Source of the DNA: Verrucomicrobiota bacterium | Lineage (GTDB): Bacteria > Verrucomicrobiota > Verrucomicrobiia > Chthoniobacterales > UBA10450 | Reading direction: 5' to 3' | Assembly (NCBI GenBank): GCA_003219945.1 | Contig: QHQV01000311.1 | Coordinates: 1 to 8,354 of the forward strand | Length of the DNA: 8,354 nt | Shown: piece by piece, positions 1 through 6,328 of the stretch | How the letters are laid out: each line of letters starts with the position of its first letter | How positions within the stretch are numbered: position 1 is the first letter of the stretch | Translations under genes and position numbers: made by a program | Notes under the pieces: model-generated | Told to the model about the DNA's origin: nothing | What the model saw: only the letters and a program-made list of their open reading frames with translations | The model's database searches: none

Positions 1-1887
<1,887 letters not shown>

Positions 1888-1934
1888 CCGGACTTTCGCG
1901 TCCTGCTGCACCACCACGGCAGGCTGCGTGCTAT

Positions 1935-2993
1935 TTAGGGCGAGGGCGGCGCGTCTTCGTCGAGCGACATGGGGATTACGCCAGGGATTGTCCCGGGCGA
2001 AGCGAGCAACATACCGGTCTTGCTGGCTGGATGCATCGTCGCTTGTACTTGGAAAGTGATTTTTTGATCCCCGCGCATCACGGTGATTGGGACGGTGTCC
2101 CCAGCAGTGATGTAGAACGAAGCGTCAAATACATCCTCGGGATCGCTTATCTTTTTCTTGCCCACCTGAAGCAGCACGTCGCCTTCTTTAAGCCCGGAGC
2201 GCGCCGCCGGTGCGTCCTCGGCGACCTGTGTTACCATCGCTTGCGAGCCTTCCACTTGTTGCGACGCTGGCGAAACATTGTTTACCCCGATCCAGCCGTG
2301 GCGGGCCTCGCCGAAGCGAACAAAGTCGCTGCGAATTTTCTCCGCAGCTTCGATCGGCACAGCGTAACAAGCAGCATTATTTTCGAGACCGCTAACGACG
2401 ATTCCAACCACTTCGCCTTTCATGTTCAACAGAGGAGCGCCAGCCTCGCCGCGCTGGGTCGGAGCGTTCACGCGTAGATGGATGGTGGAAAAATAGCGGC
2501 CGAGACATTTCCGATCGAACCCAGCCATCCAGCCGAAGTTGGGTGTCTTCGGTAGATCCAGAGGATAACCGATCGACATGACAGGGGCCGCGATTTCAAG
2601 TTCCTCGGATTTACCAATCGGCAGTGCCGGCGTGGTCTCGTCCACTTTCAAGATGGCTGTGCCGCTGCGGATGTCTGCCACGAGTTGGCGCGCCGGGCAT
2701 TTCTTACCTCCGAATTCGACTGTGAAATTGCCGGCTTCACCTCCGACGGTGTACGCAGTGTAAAGTGTCCCCGTCGGGTCGACGAAAAATCCCGTGCCGC
2801 AAATCTCGCTGTGCTTATCTACGCCGTGAATCTTAACCACTGCTTTGGCGGCCCGCTCGAAAAGCTCTCGGACTTGGTGGCTGATCGTCGCCGTTGCGGA
2901 TTGCTCCTGGGCGAAAAGCAAGCGCGCGCCTGAACAGAAGACCAACGCGAATGCGACGACCGCGCGGCGCTTAGAACCTGAAAGTGGGCTCAT
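1935..2993 (-). CDS. Exported HtrA/DegP-like PDZ protein with degenerate catalytic triad
   Basis: This 352-residue protein has a signal peptide (basic MSPLSGSKRR, hydrophobic stretch 11-27, likely cut after A28), a trypsin-like HtrA fold (about 40-225) and one PDZ domain (about 232-320, with GDVLLQVGKKKI). The landmarks around each active-site position are recognisable but the residues are gone. T82 replaces His in GTLYTAYTV (family TNNHVV). G111 replaces Asp in SGTAILKV (family TDLALLKV). A184 replaces Ser in GEAGAPL (family GNSGGPL). It should therefore be proteolytically inactive in the periplasm and act by binding peptides or partners; this is inferred. The mature part has four cysteines (C65, C99, C163, C209) that could form disulfides. 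The start overlaps the end of the upstream anti-sigma-like gene by 23 bp, which suggests co-transcription and probably translational coupling. No clear Shine-Dalgarno is seen. The HtrA-like fold is well supported; the role is unknown. Confidence 0.9.
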   Translation of the reverse strand: MSPLSGSKRRAVVAFALVFCSGARLLFAQEQSATATISHQVRELFERAAKAVVKIHGVDKHSEICGTGFFVDPTGTLYTAYTVGGEAGNFTVEFGGKKCPARQLVADIRSGTAILKVDETTPALPIGKSEELEIAAPVMSIGYPLDLPKTPNFGWMAGFDRKCLGRYFSTIHLRVNAPTQRGEAGAPLLNMKGEVVGIVVSGLENNAACYAVPIEAAEKIRSDFVRFGEARHGWIGVNNVSPASQQVEGSQAMVTQVAEDAPAARSGLKEGDVLLQVGKKKISDPEDVFDASFYITAGDTVPITVMRGDQKITFQVQATMHPASKTGMLLASPGTIPGVIPMSLDEDAPPSP

Positions 2994-3459
2994 AACTCAC
3001 GGGGACGCTATCGAGCACGTAGCGTGGCGGGGCGGCTCGGTGAGTCTGGGCGCTTTCACGAAAACTGCGAAGCGGCTGCGTCCTGAAAATCTGCGTGGAG
3101 ACCGGAGATGCAAGATTCCATTCTTGTTCGGCATTTACCGGCACCGATAAAGTGAGCGGACTCTGAGTGGCGACGCGAGCCGTCTCGGGTTGTTGATAAA
3201 CCTTTAATGAGAAGATAGCTGCGCAAACAAGTATTGCCGCGACCGCAGTGGGATACGAGGCCAGCGAACGCATATCCAGCTGCAACATGAAATTGTGCGC
3301 GCGTTCCAGGCAGATGCGCCAAAGCGGCTGACGCAGCAATTCATCGCGTTGCCGGCGGTGGAATTCGTGGAGGAAGTTTTCGAAATAACCGGGTGGCGGT
3401 TGCTCATATCGCTTCAGCCGAAGCAGCCTCGCGATTTCGTTATCGTTAAACTCGTCCAT
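2971..3459 (-). CDS. Single-pass membrane protein, probable anti-sigma factor
   Basis: This 162-residue protein has a charged cytoplasmic N-terminal part (1-67, with RLKRYEQPPPGYFENF at 15-30), one predicted transmembrane helix (about 68-87, TAVAAILVCAAIFSLKVY) and an extracytoplasmic tail of about 75 residues that is rich in Pro, Ser and Thr. It begins 14 bp after the ECF sigma gene stop, and its 3' end overlaps the HtrA-like gene by 23 bp. Size, topology and position immediately after an ECF sigma gene point to a membrane anti-sigma factor. The zinc-binding HxxxCxxC motif of ZAS-type anti-sigma factors is absent, so it belongs to another class or is not an anti-sigma factor. The extreme C-terminus is EPTFRF, an aromatic-x-Phe end. 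No good Shine-Dalgarno precedes the ATG (the upstream sequence is A-rich), so translation may be coupled to the sigma gene. The function is inferred from context, not from a recognised domain. Confidence 0.85.
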   Translation of the reverse strand: MDEFNDNEIARLLRLKRYEQPPPGYFENFLHEFHRRQRDELLRQPLWRICLERAHNFMLQLDMRSLASYPTAVAAILVCAAIFSLKVYQQPETARVATQSPLTLSVPVNAEQEWNLASPVSTQIFRTQPLRSFRESAQTHRAAPPRYVLDSVPVSYEPTFRF

Positions 3460-3473
3460 TTTTTTTGCAGCCG

Positions 3474-4160
3474 TTACGAGACAGGATTTTTCCGAAATTC
3501 GTCCAGGTAATTTTGCAGCTGCCGGTTCGCGTAAAAGAGCCTCGAACGTACCGTTCCTTCCGAGACACGCAAGATTTTACTGATTTCGGCGTGGGGCATT
3601 CCCTGAATATGGAACATGGTGACGACTGCTCTGTGATCATCAGACAACTTCATCATGGCCTCGTTCAATCTTCGCTGCAGCTCCGAAAGGTCCGCTTCCC
3701 GCACGGGACTGCTCGTGGCAGTGGCTTCCATGAACTCCTTGTCATTTTGAATACTCGCGTCGACGTCATCCAGGCTCAGTTGAAATCGGCGTCCGCGTTT
3801 TTTGAGGAAATTCAGGGTCATGTTCACGGCGATGGAATGAATCCAGGTGTAAAACGAGGATTTGCCGCGGAACCCGCGAATTGCTTTGTAAGCTTTGGCG
3901 AAAATGTCCTGTAAAAGGTCGTTCGTGTCCTCGTGATTGGACGTCATGTTGTAGACCAACCCGTAGAGACGCGGTGTATACTTGACCACGAGGTCGTCGA
4001 ACGCGCTGGCCTCGCCGGCCTGGGTGCGCGTTACCAACTCCTGGTCTGGGTCGCTTCTTGGCTGATCCATCGCCTGGCGCTTAGACTTAACACGCGTCTG
4101 AAGACCCGACGATAACAAATCGGAAATTCGGCGAGCAGGTAAAGCGAGGGCGTGGTCCAT
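3474..4160 (-). CDS. ECF-type RNA polymerase sigma factor (RpoE/SigW-like)
   Basis: This is an alternative sigma factor directing RNA polymerase to a stress- or envelope-type regulon. It has 228 residues from the ATG at 4160. Region 2 spans about 54-123, with AFDDLVVKYTPRLYGLVY, DTNDLLQDIFAKAY and the -10-binding stretch FRGKSSFYTWIHSIAVN. A variable acidic linker (about 124-160) follows, then region 4 (about 163-214) with a helix-turn-helix (HAEISKILRVSEGTVRSRLFYA) that reads the -35 element. The first 30 residues do not look like a sigma domain. M31 (ATG at 4068-4070, MDQPRSDPDQELV) matches the usual ECF start better, so the true start may be 4070. Neither ATG has a convincing Shine-Dalgarno. 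The gene lies 19 bp after the YugP-type peptidase gene (109 bp if the shorter start is used) and 14 bp before the anti-sigma candidate. Autoregulation would be typical but no promoter motif was identified. Confidence 0.95.
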   Translation of the reverse strand: MDHALALPARRISDLLSSGLQTRVKSKRQAMDQPRSDPDQELVTRTQAGEASAFDDLVVKYTPRLYGLVYNMTSNHEDTNDLLQDIFAKAYKAIRGFRGKSSFYTWIHSIAVNMTLNFLKKRGRRFQLSLDDVDASIQNDKEFMEATATSSPVREADLSELQRRLNEAMMKLSDDHRAVVTMFHIQGMPHAEISKILRVSEGTVRSRLFYANRQLQNYLDEFRKNPVS

Positions 4161-4179
4161 TTTTATGTCGCGCGATCGA

Positions 4180-4926
4180 TCAGCGCCGGTCGCGGATCGA
4201 CATCAACCAGAGCAAATTACCGAGTGCGGCAATGAATGCCGCGATATAAGTAAGCGCCGCGGCGTTCAGCACCTTGTTCACGCCTGCCGCTTCTTCGCCC
4301 GGCTGTATGATCCCCATTTCCCGTAAAATGATTTTTGCGCGCCGCGAGGCATCGAACTCTACGGGCAACGTAATCAATTGGAACACCAGCAGAATCAAAT
4401 AGCACCAGATACCGAGAGTAATCAGACCGGTGATCCTAAAGAACAAGCCACCGATAATGATGAACGGCAGCATCTGTGACGCAATCATCGTCACCGGAAC
4501 AATTGCCATACGCGCCTTCAGTGGCGCGTACGCGCGGGCGTGTTGAATCGCGTGCCCACTCTCGTGCGCCGCGATGCCCAATGCCGCTACCGACGGCGTG
4601 CTATAAACGTTGCTCGAAAGGTGCAACTGCTTCTTGGTCGGGTCATAATGGTCGCCGAGAAAATCGTTTGTCTCTACGACGTCGACATCATGAATCTGTG
4701 CCGCCTGGAGGATTTCGCGTGCGCATTCAGCTCCGGTGATATTCCCGCTCGCTCGCACCTTGCTCCAACGGCTAAACGCGCTGCTCACTCGAATCTGCGC
4801 CCAAATTCCAATGATCAACGGAACGCCGATGTAAAGCAGCCAGTTAGAACCCAAACCAAAACCGTATGGGCTGCCGATATACAGCACGAAGCTGGATCCC
4901 AAAACAAAACCCAATAAAGGATACAT
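4180..4926 (-). CDS. YugP-type membrane zinc metallopeptidase (Zn_peptidase_2 family)
   Basis: This 248-residue integral membrane protein has predicted helices at about 5-20, 28-44, 143-163, 167-187 and 221-243. The zinc-protease motif HESGH lies at 121-125 within AAHESGHAIQHA. A downstream glutamate in LPVEFDASRRAK (E190) is the likely third metal ligand. The overall plan, with a soluble DHYDPTKKQLHLSSNVY stretch before the HExxH and several helices after it, is that of the YugP-like peptidases (PF04298), of about 225-250 residues and of poorly known substrate. Because the active site is intact it should be catalytically competent. The ATG at 4924-4926 has no Shine-Dalgarno. A possible promoter ends only nine bases upstream, so the message may be nearly leaderless. 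The gene lies just upstream of the ECF sigma gene (19 bp). It may be co-transcribed with that module and process membrane or envelope proteins; this is inference. Confidence 0.93.
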   Translation of the reverse strand: MYPLLGFVLGSSFVLYIGSPYGFGLGSNWLLYIGVPLIIGIWAQIRVSSAFSRWSKVRASGNITGAECAREILQAAQIHDVDVVETNDFLGDHYDPTKKQLHLSSNVYSTPSVAALGIAAHESGHAIQHARAYAPLKARMAIVPVTMIASQMLPFIIIGGLFFRITGLITLGIWCYLILLVFQLITLPVEFDASRRAKIILREMGIIQPGEEAAGVNKVLNAAALTYIAAFIAALGNLLWLMSIRDRR

Positions 4927-4935
4927 GTGGGTATT

Positions 4936-4963
4936 AATTTACCGCCGCGAGGCGACTTGTCAC
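4936..4963 (-). promoter_or_regulatory. Possible sigma70-type promoter for the YugP-type gene
   Basis: On the minus strand GTGACA (4958-4963, five of six bases matching TTGACA) is separated by 16 bp from TAAATT (4936-4941, four of six matching TATAAT). The -10 ends nine bases before the ATG at 4926, so transcription would begin within a few bases of the start codon. That fits the lack of a Shine-Dalgarno. The match is modest and sigma preferences in this lineage are not known to me, so this is tentative. Confidence 0.3.
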
Positions 4964-4969
4964 TTCGCC
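4943..4969. repeat. Degenerate GC-rich hairpin-like sequence
   Basis: Short inverted matches are present: CGCC/GGCG at 4943-4946 and 4951-4954, and GGCGA/TCGCC at 4951-4955 and 4965-4969. The sequence loosely resembles a decayed version of the clean hairpin at 6303-6320. Both lie on the outer side of a copy of the 27-bp repeat. The resemblance is weak and may be coincidental. Confidence 0.25.
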
Positions 4970-5015
4970 GGGTAGGAAATTAGACGCCTAATCGCATTGC
5001 GCGTTCATTTGCCCC

Positions 5016-5042
5016 GTCATTCCGAGCGAAGTCGAGGAATCT
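5016..5042 (+). repeat. 27-bp interspersed repeat, left copy (inverted relative to 6268-6294)
   Basis: The core TTCCGAGCGAAGTCGAGGAA within this 27-bp stretch is identical, base for base, to the reverse complement of 6268-6294. Similarity stops abruptly on both sides. The motif is partly self-complementary (TTCC at one end, GGAA at the other). I recall very similar sequences as short interspersed elements in intergenic regions of many bacterial genomes; that point is from memory. This copy lies in the gap downstream of the M24 gene. Confidence 0.9.
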
Positions 5043-5072
5043 AGTTGCATTGGCTTAGAAGATTCCGCCATC

Positions 5073-5103
5073 GGATCCTTCGATTCCGCTTCCGCTCAGG
5101 AAT
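5073..5103 (-). repeat. Degenerate partner arm of the 5016-5042 repeat
   Basis: The reverse complement of this stretch begins ATTCCTGAGCGGAAG and can be aligned to the left arm (ATTCCGAGCGAAG) with small insertions. Together, 5016-5042 and 5073-5103 could fold as a long imperfect stem around a loop of about 30 bases. The alignment needs several gaps, so this is a moderate call. Confidence 0.4.
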
Positions 5104-5120
5104 ATCTCGTGTGTGCGTGG

Positions 5121-6254
5121 TCAAATCTCCAGCTGCTTTGGGAATCGCGAGAGGATTCGGCAACGTATCTTCGTGACGACTACCACGTCTTCCTCACGCG
5201 CACCTCCCACACCGGGATAGTACAGACCCGGTTCGACTGTGAGCACCTGCCGGTTCTTGAGTACAACTTTTTGCAGCCGCGGATGCTCGTGGATCTCCAG
5301 ACCAAGCCCGTGGCCAGTACCATGGAAAAATCCGACGCGCCTGCCCTTGCGCACTCCGGTCGTGAAACCGCGACTGCCAAAGAATTCCTGAATCGCTTTG
5401 TGAATCGTCATGCCGTGAACGCCGGCCTTGATTCTCTTTAGAGCGAGGGCTTGCCCTGCTTTCACCGTTTCCCAAAGTTTCCGCTGCGCTTCCGTCGCAC
5501 GCCCGCGCAACACTGTGCGGGTCATATCGCCGAAGTATCCGGTCTTCGCGTCGCGCGGGAACACGTCCAAGATGATTAGCGAATTTGCGTAGAGCGGGCC
5601 ATGGCCACGCTCGTGCGGGTCGCAGGCATGATCGCCTCCAGCCACAATCGTGCCGTTCGGAACGCCGCCTGCGCGCAACACGGCTGAATCAATTTCAGCG
5701 CGCAGCAATTCGGAAGTCAGCGTTTTACCATTCCAGCGCAGCCGTTTTCTCGAACCTGGTCTTGACGCTTTCAACACTTCAATCGCGCGCTTGAGTCCAG
5801 TTTCTGTGATCCGCAAGGCGCGCCCCATCATTTCAATCTCTTTATCAGTTTTGGCTTCACGCTGGGGCCAGAAAAATCCGTCGGCCGCGCGAACGCGGAT
5901 TTTGTTTGCCGCGAGTTCCTCCGCGTAACCAAGCGGAAAATTTGCGGGCACAGTAGCCGATCTCACGCCTCGTTTTTTCAGAAAATGGGCCAACACTTTT
6001 TCGTATGGCGGCGCTTTTTTCGATTTGCCCTGCAACTCGCGCTCGAGCTCGCTGAACATTAAAAATTCATCTGCGTCAGCCTGTTTGCGGCCGCGATCGA
6101 TTTCCAGATCGCTCAAGACCAGTGTCCGTTTGCCGTTGCGCTGAAGGAAAATGAATGGATCGGGCGCCCAAAACTTTGTCGCATAAAGCATGTCGGGATC
6201 TTGCTCGCTCGCGGCAACGATTAGGCGTGCCGGTTTAGTTGTTGTTTTGCTCAT
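5121..6254 (-). CDS. M24 family metallopeptidase (Xaa-Pro aminopeptidase/dipeptidase type)
   Basis: This 377-residue cytoplasmic enzyme of the pita-bread (creatinase/aminopeptidase P) fold probably removes or cleaves N-terminal residues next to proline. An N-terminal creatinase-like domain (about 1-130) precedes the catalytic domain (about 137-365). All five expected metal ligands are present: D230 (LIILDVFP), D243 (FGDMTRT), H315 (GTGHGLGLEIHE), E341 (VEPGLYY) and E355 (GAREEDVVVV). H209, in GGDHACDPHERGHG, is a further histidine likely near the active site. The frame stays open upstream to a TTG at 6294-6296, but those 14 extra residues (starting SFRAKSRNL) are a translation of the 27-bp repeat. 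The ATG at 6252-6254, preceded by GGAG seven bases upstream, is the better start. The gene follows the ABC transporter in the same direction. The exact substrate cannot be told from sequence. Confidence 0.94.
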   Translation of the reverse strand: MSKTTTKPARLIVAASEQDPDMLYATKFWAPDPFIFLQRNGKRTLVLSDLEIDRGRKQADADEFLMFSELERELQGKSKKAPPYEKVLAHFLKKRGVRSATVPANFPLGYAEELAANKIRVRAADGFFWPQREAKTDKEIEMMGRALRITETGLKRAIEVLKASRPGSRKRLRWNGKTLTSELLRAEIDSAVLRAGGVPNGTIVAGGDHACDPHERGHGPLYANSLIILDVFPRDAKTGYFGDMTRTVLRGRATEAQRKLWETVKAGQALALKRIKAGVHGMTIHKAIQEFFGSRGFTTGVRKGRRVGFFHGTGHGLGLEIHEHPRLQKVVLKNRQVLTVEPGLYYPGVGGAREEDVVVVTKIRCRILSRFPKQLEI

Positions 6255-6261
6255 GATTAAT

Positions 6262-6265
6262 CTCC
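6262..6265 (-). promoter_or_regulatory. Ribosome binding site deciding the M24 peptidase start
   Basis: The minus strand reads GGAG here, seven bases before the ATG at 6252-6254. It is one of the few clear Shine-Dalgarno sequences in the window, and it supports the internal ATG over the upstream TTG at 6294-6296, which lies within two bases of the repeat. Confidence 0.65.
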
Positions 6266-6267
6266 AG

Positions 6268-6294
6268 AGATTCCTCGACTTCGCTCGGAATGAC
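6268..6294 (-). repeat. 27-bp interspersed repeat, right copy (inverted relative to 5016-5042)
   Basis: This is a perfect reverse complement of 5016-5042. It lies between the hairpin that follows the ABC transporter gene and the Shine-Dalgarno of the M24 gene, and so makes up most of the 48 bp between the hairpin and the M24 start codon. No degenerate partner arm was found next to this copy. Confidence 0.9.
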
Positions 6295-6302
6295 AATTCA
6301 AA

Positions 6303-6320
6303 GCGGCGACGTGTCGCCGC
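6303..6320 (-). terminator. GC-rich hairpin after the ABC transporter gene, possible terminator
   Basis: GCGGCGAC (6303-6310) and GTCGCCGC (6313-6320) are perfect inverted repeats. Allowing a four-base loop they give a seven-base-pair GC-rich stem. On the minus strand it begins eight bases after the ABC transporter stop and is followed by TTTGAATT, a poor U-tract. It may be a weak intrinsic terminator, or a palindromic interspersed repeat adjoining the 27-bp element. The structure is certain; the terminator role is not. Confidence 0.5.
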
Positions 6321-6328
6321 ACTCCAAA

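Larger units (their letters stand above)
4927..5120. other. Intergenic region between the M24 and YugP-type genes, repeat-bearing
   Basis: This 194-bp gap is the longest non-coding stretch of the window. It lies after the M24 peptidase stop and before the YugP-type start, both on the minus strand. It holds a possible promoter for the YugP-type gene, a GC-rich hairpin-like sequence (about 4943-4969), one copy of a 27-bp interspersed repeat (5016-5042) and a degenerate partner arm (5073-5103). No tRNA, small RNA or convincing short open reading frame was recognised in it. Confidence 0.8.

Noticed and set aside
1888..1934. Bidirectional terminator between ligA and the HtrA-like gene
   Set aside because: Only a five-base match (CCTGC/GCAGG, 1902-1906 and 1919-1923) with a 12-base loop and no T-tract on either strand was found, too weak to call.
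2934..2936. Lipobox cysteine (C20) making the HtrA-like protein a lipoprotein
   Set aside because: The preceding residues are L-V-F, with Phe directly before Cys, which is not a permitted lipobox position. The hydrophobic stretch continues past it to a better signal peptidase I site after A28.
3465..3914. 149-codon plus-strand reading frame opposite the sigma factor gene
   Set aside because: It is a shadow of the conserved sigma reading frame; no start signal or family resemblance was seen.
4071..4160. Sigma70-like promoter for a shorter sigma factor gene
   Set aside because: A TGTTAT -10-like hexamer exists on the minus strand, but nothing resembling a -35 lies at 16-18 bp from it. The TTTACC hexamer is 20 bp away.
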